Below, piece after piece: positions 1 through 4,675 of a stretch of DNA of 5,766 nucleotides. The stretch's first letter is position 1. Each line of letters begins with the position of its first letter. A model generated the notes under the pieces. The model searched no databases, was not told the DNA's origin, and saw nothing but the letters and a program-made list of their open reading frames with translations. A program made the position numbers and the translations under genes. The DNA comes from JAKPRU01 sp029568995 (GTDB lineage Bacteria > Hinthialibacterota > Hinthialibacteria > Hinthialibacterales > JAKPRU01), in NCBI GenBank assembly GCA_035430965.1, contig DAOMHQ010000265.1, forward strand, positions 1 through 5,766, read 5' to 3'.

Positions 1-18
1 CACCTGTGCCTGCCCCCA

Positions 19-61
19 CGGTGTCGCAATCAGGTCGTAGGGGCAACTCCCCGTGGTTGCC
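19..61. repeat. Palindromic intergenic repeat, copy 1
   Basis: First of two 43-bp copies that differ at a single base (T at 48, C at 118). It contains the inverted arms GGCAAC (42-47) and GTTGCC (56-61) around an 8-nt C-rich loop; in this copy the stem gains one more G-C pair (41/62). The shape is that of dispersed REP-like intergenic palindromes. No T-run follows on either strand, so it is not a standard intrinsic terminator. That it is dispersed around the genome is inferred from the local tandem copy and from its general form. Confidence 0.85.
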
Positions 62-88
62 CTTTCATCCCTCCACCCCATCATTCCG

Positions 89-131
89 CGGTGTCGCAAT
101 CAGGTCGTAGGGGCAACCCCCCGTGGTTGCC
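89..131. repeat. Palindromic intergenic repeat, copy 2
   Basis: Second copy, with a period of 70 bp from the first and a 27-bp unrelated linker (62-88). The arms GGCAAC (112-117) and GTTGCC (126-131) can form the same hairpin. It is followed by a run of seven A on the + strand (133-139), which rules it out as a + strand intrinsic terminator. Two copies are too few, and their unit structure is wrong, for a CRISPR array. Confidence 0.85.
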
Positions 132-375
132 TAAAAAAAGCGCGCAGATGGGGTTGAAGCCGCCAACCTTTATATGATAAGGTACTACGATTATCCGATT
201 GATCCATCAGGGAAGGGAGGTGGTCGCAAAGAGAACAGGTGGACGAACGCCGCCACGATCCCAGGCAAACAGGACGGGGTTCGTGGATTTGTTTTCGTCG
301 AACCGAGGGTGTTTCTATCGGGGCTTCACAACAGATCGACATCATCCTCGAGAGAATACTTGGGCCGAGAATCAA

Positions 376-393
376 GCCGGTGATCGAACCGGC
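376..393 (+). promoter_or_regulatory. Leader hairpin of gene A, shared with gene B
   Basis: GCCGGT (376-381) and ACCGGC (388-393) form a perfect 6-bp stem with the 6-nt loop GATCGA. An element of identical 6-6-6 geometry lies at the same distance before gene B (2511-2528). The two base changes in the right arm of the gene B copy turn a U-A pair into U-G and a G-C pair into G-U, so pairing is kept. This suggests an RNA structure in the 5' UTR. Its role (mRNA stability or translational control) is inference. Confidence 0.5.
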
Positions 394-421
394 GGGAACG
401 TTGTGTCATATACACCCACTG

Positions 422-435
422 AAAGGATTTGGTGA
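422..435 (+). promoter_or_regulatory. Ribosome-binding region of gene A
   Basis: AAAGGA (422-427) is followed by GGTGA (431-435). The second element lies 8 nt before ATG 444. The first lies 4 nt before GTG 432, which is in the same frame. The block AAAGGA-N-TTGGTGAA is kept almost unchanged before gene B. Start choice is therefore between ATG 444 (clean signal peptide beginning MKR, GGTGA at good spacing) and GTG 432 (four codons longer, AAGGA at tight spacing). Confidence 0.6.
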
Positions 436-443
436 ATAACGTT

Positions 444-2114
444 ATGAAGAGAGTATCTATTGCAGTCATTACCGTTTTTGCCCTCGTGATGGTGGTGTCC
501 AGCGCCTGGGCGATCTCCGTCGAGGTGAACAAATCGGGAACGTACAAGACCATCCAGGCAGGGATCGACAAATGCCAGGAGGCCAATGACGGTGCCGATA
601 TCGTGACGATCACGGACAGCGCCACGTATGAAGAGGCCTTCTGGATCGGCAATCCCGACGTGAATATCTCTCCTGTCACGTTGACCTCCAACAAGACGGG
701 CGATGCTCGTCCGATCATTTCCCCGTTGACCGCTTATGGGCCGCTTGTTGAGACTAACTCGACTGCCCGCATGGCGGGAACGGCCGTGACCTCCAACGGC
801 AGCGTGCTCTCGAACCTGATCATTGAATCCAACCCGGACACGGGCAGCGGCAACGGCGCGTCCACCATCCATGTGGAAGCCAATGATGTGGTGATCGAGA
901 ATTGCCTGATTCGCCCAAGAGCGGGAACCGCCGGTTGCACGAAATTCCCCAACTCGGCACTCTTCTTGTCTCAGTATGGAGCTGGGGGAATTCCGGGCGA
1001 CGAGCGCAGGTGCAATGGTGTCATCATCCGGAACTGCGATTTCTGGGGCGTGGCGACCGATGGTCAGCCCGAACCCACCAATGCTGTTCCCGGCGGTTGG
1101 TTGATCGAGTACGAAAACGGCCAGTTTGCCACCTTCATTCGTTGCGATGCCTTCGCGAATGGCCAGGAGAATAACATAGAAGTGCTGATCGACAACTGCT
1201 CATTCCGGTACAGCTATGATGCCGGGTTGTTCCCAAGCAGCCGTGGAGACGCAACCGGCAGAATCAAGTGGACTGTTCGGGACTGCTACTTCGACGCGTT
1301 CGGCAAGTTCGCCGTTCGATCGCGTGGCGCCGACCTCATCGTTGAGCGATGCGTCTTCAGCCGAACCAACAACGGTCCTCACGGAGATGGTGAGAACTCA
1401 GCTGTTGCCGCACAAACCCAGGGGCAGAACAATCCGTATACCGAAGTCTCAAACTGCCTGTTTGTCAACTGCGGTGGAGTTCATGCCAAAAAAGGGTATT
1501 ACGGCGGCATCAACAACCACAATGCCATTGAGATCAAAGCCAACCACTGCACGTTCGATCTGTGCACCAGCGGCGTGACGGTGGGTGCGGGCAATGGAGA
1601 ACTGATTATCAGCAACTCCATCTTCAACCGCATCGGCTACAACCGTGCTCCGGCGGTCTGGTATGACGGTCTACCGCCTGAAAACAACGATCCCTTTATC
1701 ACCTGGGATTCAATTAACTTCAACCCGATGGTCACAGCCGTCTTTAACGACTACGCTGTCGGCGGCGCGCTGATTACCGTCAACAACTGCCTCGTCGGTC
1801 AGGTCGCCGATGAGCAGACCGATTGGGCAACTGCCGACCCGGCCAACCCGGCGGGAACGTTCTTCGCCTATGGAAACGTGGAAGGCTTGGATACAGTCAC
1901 TCGCGGCGATCCGGCATTCGCCAACGATGATTTCTTCGGCGCGAATCCTTATCAGTTGACCGCAGGATCCCCGGCGATCGACAAGGGTGTCGCAGCGGAA
2001 CCGGCAATCGGCACATTGGATGTCGATGGAACTCCTCGCGTTGTTGGCGCGGCGGCCGACCTCGGCTGCCAGGAGCTTCCCGGCGCTTCCGTTCGCGATT
2101 GGAGTATCTTCTAA
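444..2114 (+). CDS. Exported right-handed parallel beta-helix protein (paralogue A)
   Basis: Predicted protein of 556 residues from ATG 444 (560 from GTG 432). Residues 1-23 are a signal peptide: a basic MKR start, a hydrophobic core and an AWA cleavage motif before ISVEV, so the protein is probably exported. The mature N-terminus (VEVNKSGTYKTIQAGIDKC) resembles the N-terminal cap of pectin-lyase-fold proteins. About ten beta-helix rungs follow, of the form hydrophobic-x-hydrophobic-x-N-C-x-F. Cysteines sit at the turn at 154, 198, 234, 252, 281, 303, 338, 369 and 449, with Ser in that place at 392. The C-terminal ~70 residues (DPAF, YQLTAGSPAID, DGTPR, DLG-Q-E) match the pattern of 'choice-of-anchor Q' beta-helix proteins. 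I see no pectinesterase catalytic motif, so an enzyme activity is not supported; a surface, adhesive or sugar-binding role is inference. A close paralogue follows downstream and has its own terminator. Confidence 0.93.
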   Translation: MKRVSIAVITVFALVMVVSSAWAISVEVNKSGTYKTIQAGIDKCQEANDGADIVTITDSATYEEAFWIGNPDVNISPVTLTSNKTGDARPIISPLTAYGPLVETNSTARMAGTAVTSNGSVLSNLIIESNPDTGSGNGASTIHVEANDVVIENCLIRPRAGTAGCTKFPNSALFLSQYGAGGIPGDERRCNGVIIRNCDFWGVATDGQPEPTNAVPGGWLIEYENGQFATFIRCDAFANGQENNIEVLIDNCSFRYSYDAGLFPSSRGDATGRIKWTVRDCYFDAFGKFAVRSRGADLIVERCVFSRTNNGPHGDGENSAVAAQTQGQNNPYTEVSNCLFVNCGGVHAKKGYYGGINNHNAIEIKANHCTFDLCTSGVTVGAGNGELIISNSIFNRIGYNRAPAVWYDGLPPENNDPFITWDSINFNPMVTAVFNDYAVGGALITVNNCLVGQVADEQTDWATADPANPAGTFFAYGNVEGLDTVTRGDPAFANDDFFGANPYQLTAGSPAIDKGVAAEPAIGTLDVDGTPRVVGAAADLGCQELPGASVRDWSIF

Positions 2115-2130
2115 GGTTTTCCTTGGTAGA

Positions 2131-2148
2131 ACAGGCCTCTGTGCCTGT
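2131..2148 (+). repeat. 3' UTR palindrome after gene A
   Basis: ACAGGC (2131-2136) and GCCTGT (2143-2148) form a 6-bp stem with the loop CTCTGT, 16 nt after the stop codon. The same element follows gene B. The block from the stop codon through this palindrome is almost unchanged between the two copies. The core resembles short GC-rich palindromes that recur in intergenic DNA of some environmental bacteria; that comparison is from memory. Confidence 0.65.
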
Positions 2149-2171
2149 CCAAGAATCGAGTAATCCCTTTG

Positions 2172-2208
2172 TCGGGGCGGTTTGCAAAAACCGCCCCGAT
2201 ACTTTTTT
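2172..2208 (+). terminator. Intrinsic terminator of gene A
   Basis: A perfect 12-bp stem TCGGGGCGGTTT (2172-2183) / AAACCGCCCCGA (2188-2199) is closed by a GCAA loop of the GNRA type. It is followed by TACTTTTTT (2200-2208). This is a textbook Rho-independent terminator on the + strand, 58 nt after the stop codon. It separates gene A from gene B transcriptionally. Confidence 0.95.
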
Positions 2209-2297
2209 AAATTCCCCAATCCAGGCCAGACACGCACAGGACAAACAGGATGCATGGGAACTCCTCCCCACGAGTCAATTCGCATACGCAATCGGGG

Positions 2298-2327
2298 CTG
2301 ACAAGAGCGGAGTATATGTGCTACACT
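2298..2327 (+). promoter_or_regulatory. Probable sigma70-type promoter of gene B
   Basis: The -35 element CTGACA (2298-2303; five of six consensus bases) is followed by an 18-bp spacer and the -10 element TACACT (2322-2327; four of six). A TG at 2319-2320 makes an extended -10. Transcription would start near 2334. It lies downstream of the gene A terminator, fitting an independent unit for gene B. Confidence is limited because the organism's own promoter consensus is unknown. Confidence 0.55.
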
Positions 2328-2333
2328 CCGCTC
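2305..2333. promoter_or_regulatory. Dyad overlapping the gene B promoter, operator-like
   Basis: GAGCGGAGT (2305-2313) and ACTCCGCTC (2325-2333) are perfect 9-bp inverted arms separated by 11 bp. The arm centres are 20 bp apart, close to two helical turns. The left arm lies in the -35/-10 spacer and the right arm covers most of the -10. A dimeric regulator bound here would block the promoter. An RNA hairpin is less likely because the promoter would start transcription downstream of it; a terminator is unlikely because no T-run follows. Confidence 0.5.
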
Positions 2334-2363
2334 GCATTGAAGTGGGTCGGATCATGGAAAACG

Positions 2364-2375
2364 AAAGGAGGTGAT
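2364..2375 (+). promoter_or_regulatory. Full-length Shine-Dalgarno sequence in the leader of gene B
   Basis: AAAGGAGGTGAT is complementary over 12 bases to the usual 3' end of bacterial 16S rRNA. It lies about 205 nt before the start of gene B, far too distant to serve that start directly. Five bases after its GGAGG core is GTG 2377, which opens a 7-codon frame. The leader of gene A has a weaker equivalent, AAGGGAGG at 213-220, at a similar distance from its start. Confidence 0.6.
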
Positions 2376-2376
2376 G

Positions 2377-2400
2377 GTGCGCATTCTATGGAACTCATGA
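2377..2400 (+). CDS. Possible 7-codon leader peptide (speculative)
   Basis: GTG 2377 reads MRILWNS and stops at TGA 2398-2400. Its only support is the perfect Shine-Dalgarno sequence at ideal spacing just upstream. The peptide has no run of a single amino acid of the kind seen in classical attenuation leaders, and gene A has no equivalent frame after its SD-like motif. An alternative frame starts at ATG 2388 (MELMTCGSQ). It may have no coding role. Confidence 0.2.
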   Translation: MRILWNS

Positions 2401-2510
2401 CCTGTGGTTCTCAGTGACCTCTGATCTTACGGAACCATCGTCTCAATCCCAGGCTGCTTTCATCTATCTGTCGGGATTAGGATCCGGGGAATCTCTCAGT
2501 CAAAGATCCA

Positions 2511-2528
2511 GCCGGTCATGCGGCCGGT
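2511..2528 (+). promoter_or_regulatory. Leader hairpin of gene B, shared with gene A
   Basis: GCCGGT (2511-2516) and GCCGGT (2523-2528) pair as RNA through four G-C pairs and two G-U pairs around the 6-nt loop CATGCG. An outer A-U pair (2510/2529) extends the stem. The position is 40 nt before GTG 2569, against 38 nt for the same element in gene A. The arms are conserved while the loops differ, as expected for a structural RNA element. Confidence 0.45.
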
Positions 2529-2558
2529 TAGAAAGTGGGTCAATCATCACATCCCTGG

Positions 2559-2572
2559 AAAGGACTTGGTGA
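2559..2572 (+). promoter_or_regulatory. Ribosome-binding region of gene B
   Basis: AAAGGA (2559-2564) and GGTGA (2568-2572) repeat the arrangement seen before gene A. ATG 2581 is 8 nt after GGTGA; GTG 2569 is 4 nt after AAAGGA. The upstream in-frame ATG 2518 is unlikely: it lies within the leader hairpin, and the extra 17-21 residues are hydrophilic, absent from gene A and would precede the signal peptide. Confidence 0.6.
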
Positions 2573-2580
2573 ACAACAAT

Positions 2581-4269
2581 ATGAAGAAGTTCTCTATTGT
2601 AGTGATGACCGTTTTTGTTTTAGCCGTGGTGGCCTCCGGTGCCTGGGCCATCTCCATTGAGGTGAATAAATCAGGAACCTACAAGACTATCCAAGCAGCC
2701 ATCGACAAATGCCAGGAAGCCAATGACGGTGCCGATGTGGTGACTATCACCGACAGCGCTGTTTACGAGGAACCCTTCTGGGTCGGGGATGTCGATGTGA
2801 ATCTGCCGCCTGTCACGGTGACCTCCAACAAGACGGGCGATGCTCGTCCCATCATCTCGCCCATCCAGGCTCTTGGGCCGTTTATCGAAACCCAACGGAA
2901 GGACCGTTACGCCGGAGTCGCCGTCACCTCCAACGAAAGCGTACTCTCGAATTTGATTATCGAGTGCAATCCGGATGTCGGCAGCAGCAACGGCTCGTCG
3001 GCTGTACATCTGGAAGCGAATGGCGCGGTCATCGAGAACTGCGTGATTCGCCCCAGAGCCGGGACCGCCGGTCTCTCGAAAAATCCACACTCCGGGATCT
3101 TCCTGTCCCAATACGGAGCCGATGCAATCCCCGTCCCCGGCGAGCGGATGTGCGATAATGTGATCATCCGGAATTGCGATTTCTGGGGCGTTGCCACCGA
3201 TGGCCAGACCGAACCCACCAATGAGAGTCCGAGTGGCTGGTTGATCGCCCCGGACAACAGCCAGTTTGCAACCTTCCTCCGTTGCGATGCCTACACGAAT
3301 GCTCCGGATATGACCATCGATGTCCTGATCGACAACTGCACGTTCCAGTACATTTACGATGCCGGGCTGTTCCCGTCGAACCGTGGGAGCAATGGACAGG
3401 GCGCCATCACCTGGACCCTTCGCGACTGCTCTTTCGATGCGTTCGGGAAGTTCTGCGTTCGGGGTCGTGGCGCGAACATCATTGCCGAACGCTGCGTGTT
3501 CAGCCGCTCCAACAGCCAACGTAACGGTGACGGAGAAAACTCGGCGGTGGCCGTGCAAACCGAATCCGCAAATAGTCCGTTCGCTGAAGTCACGAACTGT
3601 CTGTTCGTCAACTGCGGCAGCGTGTTTGCCCAAAAAGGGTACTATGGCGGTGTCAACAACCACAATGCCAGTTTCATCAACGTCAACCATTGCACCTTCG
3701 ATTTGTGCAATAGCGGTGTGACTGTGGGCACGGGACCAGGCCGGCTGACTGTCAGCAACTCCATTTTCAACCGCATCGGTTACAACCGTGCTCCGGCGGT
3801 GTGGTATGAAGGTCTACCGCCCGAGAACAACGATCCCTATGTCACCTGGGATTCGCCGAATTTCAGTCCGATGATCACGGCGGTGTTTAATGACTACAGC
3901 TGCGTCGCAGGTACCACCGCTCAGAAAATCATCGTCAACAACTGCCTGGTCAACGATGTCGCCGACGAGCAAACCGATTGGCAGAATGCCAACCCGGCCA
4001 ATCCGCTGGGAACGTTCCTCGCTTATGGGAACGTCGAAGGGCTGGATACGATCATTCGGGCCGATCCGGCGTTCGCCAACGACGATATGCACGGCCCGAA
4101 TCCGTATCAGCTGACTGCGGGATCTCCAGCGGTGGATGCGGGTGTGGATGCGTTACCGGTGATCGGCGATCTGGATTTCGATGGAACGCCTCGCGTTGTT
4201 GGCGGGAAAGCCGACCTCGGTTGCCAGGAACTTCCGGGCGCTTCCGTTCGCGATTGGAGTATTTTTTAA
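2581..4269 (+). CDS. Exported right-handed parallel beta-helix protein (paralogue B)
   Basis: Predicted protein of 562 residues from ATG 2581 (566 from GTG 2569), alignable end to end with paralogue A; by eye about 70% of residues are identical. Residues 1-23 form a signal peptide (MKK start, AWA cleavage motif before ISIEV). The N-terminal cap (IEVNKSGTYKTIQAAIDKC) and the ladder of N-C-x-F rungs are kept, with turn cysteines at 154, 199, 235, 253, 283, 305, 340, 371 and 455 and the same Ser exception at 394. Length differences are small: a one-residue insert near 190, one near 275 and three residues near 445. The C-terminal choice-of-anchor Q-like segment has 56 of 68 residues identical to A, and the last 19 residues are identical. 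Divergence is highest in loops between rungs, which may mark binding surfaces. Function is not assignable beyond an exported beta-helix protein. Confidence 0.93.
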   Translation: MKKFSIVVMTVFVLAVVASGAWAISIEVNKSGTYKTIQAAIDKCQEANDGADVVTITDSAVYEEPFWVGDVDVNLPPVTVTSNKTGDARPIISPIQALGPFIETQRKDRYAGVAVTSNESVLSNLIIECNPDVGSSNGSSAVHLEANGAVIENCVIRPRAGTAGLSKNPHSGIFLSQYGADAIPVPGERMCDNVIIRNCDFWGVATDGQTEPTNESPSGWLIAPDNSQFATFLRCDAYTNAPDMTIDVLIDNCTFQYIYDAGLFPSNRGSNGQGAITWTLRDCSFDAFGKFCVRGRGANIIAERCVFSRSNSQRNGDGENSAVAVQTESANSPFAEVTNCLFVNCGSVFAQKGYYGGVNNHNASFINVNHCTFDLCNSGVTVGTGPGRLTVSNSIFNRIGYNRAPAVWYEGLPPENNDPYVTWDSPNFSPMITAVFNDYSCVAGTTAQKIIVNNCLVNDVADEQTDWQNANPANPLGTFLAYGNVEGLDTIIRADPAFANDDMHGPNPYQLTAGSPAVDAGVDALPVIGDLDFDGTPRVVGGKADLGCQELPGASVRDWSIF

Positions 4270-4284
4270 GGTTTTCCTTGGTAG

Positions 4285-4304
4285 GACAGGCCTCCGTGCC
4301 TGTC
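4285..4304 (+). repeat. 3' UTR palindrome after gene B
   Basis: GACAGGC (4285-4291) and GCCTGTC (4298-4304) form a perfect 7-bp stem with the loop CTCCGT. It lies at the same distance after the stop as the gene A copy, and the stem is one base pair longer. It may be a dispersed palindrome captured in the unit before duplication, or a 3' stabilising structure ahead of the terminator. Confidence 0.65.
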
Positions 4305-4323
4305 TGGGAATCAGGCAATCCCT

Positions 4324-4357
4324 ATCGGGGCGGTTTCCAAACCGCCCCGATTCTTTT
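4324..4357 (+). terminator. Intrinsic terminator of gene B
   Basis: ATCGGGGCGGTTT (4324-4336) and AAACCGCCCCGAT (4339-4351) form a perfect inverted repeat of 13 bases with a 2-base centre, followed by TCTTTT (4352-4357). It corresponds to the gene A terminator in stem sequence and position. There is no T-run on the minus-strand side, so it is not expected to stop the converging propeller gene. Confidence 0.92.
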
Positions 4358-4372
4358 AATGCCCCTCCCCGC

Positions 4373-4401
4373 TGAACATCCCGCCGAGCGTCTGCTATGA
4401 T
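4373..4401 (+). promoter_or_regulatory. Orphan promoter-like sequence
   Basis: TGAACA (4373-4378; four of six -35 consensus bases), a 17-bp spacer and TATGAT (4396-4401; five of six -10 bases), with TG at 4393-4394 as an extended -10. No protein gene lies downstream on this strand. It could drive a small RNA, antisense transcription into the propeller gene, or nothing. Confidence 0.35.
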
Positions 4402-4422
4402 CGGAAACACGACATCGGCGGG
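4380..4422. repeat. Inverted repeat enclosing the orphan -10 element
   Basis: CCCGCCGA (4380-4387) and TCGGCGGG (4415-4422) are perfect 8-bp arms separated by 27 bp. The interval holds the extended -10 element. The arms could be a regulator site or the base of a stem-loop belonging to a REP-like element. Confidence 0.5.
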
Positions 4423-4486
4423 GCCGGTGGGAGGCTCCTAAGAAAGCTCGCCTGCAGCTGTCATGGCAAGGAGTCTTGTGCTATCC

Positions 4487-4526
4487 GGTCAACCCCCACC
4501 TGACCTCCCCCGATCTTCGGGGGAGG
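4487..4526. repeat. Pair of abutting hairpins
   Basis: GGTCA/TGACC (4487-4491, 4501-4505) form a 5-bp stem with a 9-nt loop. CCTCCCCCGA/TCGGGGGAGG (4504-4513, 4517-4526) form a perfect stem of nine to ten base pairs with a tiny loop. The two share bases 4504-4505. No T-run follows on either strand, so the strong hairpin is better seen as a REP-like palindrome than as an intrinsic terminator. Confidence 0.7.
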
Positions 4527-4586
4527 AATCTGTGCGAGTCTTACAGTCCTTCGCCTATGCCATGATATGCCATACTTTCTTCACCC

Positions 4587-4650
4587 AAATCACCGGCCCC
4601 GCCGGAGTCGCGCTCGCGATGACGGGGCGGAAAATCACCGGCTCCGTCGG
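4587..4650. repeat. Imperfect 19-bp direct repeats with small palindromes
   Basis: Copies at 4587-4605 and 4632-4650 match at 17 of 19 bases and begin AAATCACCGG. The first contains CCGGC-CCC-GCCGG. Between them lies TCGCG-CT-CGCGA (4608-4619) within a longer imperfect palindrome closed by GCCCCG/CGGGGC (4596-4601, 4623-4628). Read on the minus strand, the central part (CGTCATCGCGAGCG) resembles a common class of intergenic repeats; that match is from memory. Confidence 0.55.
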
Positions 4651-4675
4651 TCTATTGCCCCGAATAACGATTCAC

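Larger units (their letters stand above)
132..443 (+). other. Gene-free leader region of gene A
   Basis: No convincing gene lies here; the open frames are short and low in coding character. Comparison with the leader of gene B picks out several shared points: a -10-like TACGAT at 186-191 aligned with the better -10 of gene B but without a clear -35, an SD-like AAGGGAGG at 213-220, a hairpin at 376-393, and the ribosome-binding region just before the start. A short dyad ACCTT/AAGGT (166-170, 179-183) surrounds TATATGAT. The promoter of gene A is probably in 160-200 but is not well defined by sequence. Confidence 0.5.
2209..2580 (+). other. Gene-free region between the paralogues, mostly leader of gene B
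   Basis: No complete gene is supported here. The first ~90 bases show nothing notable. The rest holds, in order: a sigma70-type promoter with an overlapping dyad (2298-2333), a perfect anti-16S sequence with a 7-codon frame (2364-2400), a hairpin (2511-2528) and the ribosome-binding region of gene B. The expected transcript would have a 5' UTR of about 245 nt, long enough to carry regulatory structure. Confidence 0.6.
4358..4675. other. Gene-free, palindrome-rich gap between convergent genes
   Basis: About 320 bases lie between the gene B terminator and the stop of the propeller gene. No protein gene is supported: the long + strand frame from ATG 4463 runs antisense into the propeller gene and has no ribosome-binding site. 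The gap holds a promoter-like sequence inside an inverted repeat (4373-4422), two adjoining hairpins (4487-4526), a pair of 19-bp direct repeats (4587-4605, 4632-4650) and a 14-bp inverted pair (4416-4429, 4591-4604). It could be a cluster of REP-like elements or encode a small RNA. No good terminator for the propeller gene was found. Confidence 0.55.

Noticed and set aside
19..131. CRISPR array or tandem-repeat array
   Set aside because: Only two copies with one linker, and each unit is a palindrome longer than usual CRISPR repeats; no cas genes are nearby.
199..435. 78-codon + strand frame whose TGA overlaps the GTG start region of gene A
   Set aside because: The arrangement looks like translational coupling, but the frame has no ribosome-binding site at its ATG and no match to the corresponding frame before gene B except the last residues, which only reflect the conserved ribosome-binding bases.
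513..620. Pectinesterase or pectate lyase enzyme, suggested by the SGTYKTIQ N-terminus
   Set aside because: That segment is a general cap of the beta-helix fold. I could not find the catalytic motifs of pectinesterases, and the C-terminus is of a non-enzymatic anchor-like type.
2671..3690. 339-codon minus-strand open frame opposite gene B
   Set aside because: It lies wholly antisense to a gene with signal peptide, repeat motifs and a paralogue. Similar shadows appear opposite gene A, which follows from shared codon use.
4458..4487. Second promoter candidate (CTGTCA, 18 bp, TATCCG)
   Set aside because: The -10 matches only three consensus bases and there is no gene downstream.
4592..4651. 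Intrinsic terminator for the minus-strand propeller gene
   Set aside because: The short stems are followed only by GATTT or GATTTT on the minus strand, and the stem nearest the stop has a mismatch; too weak to call.
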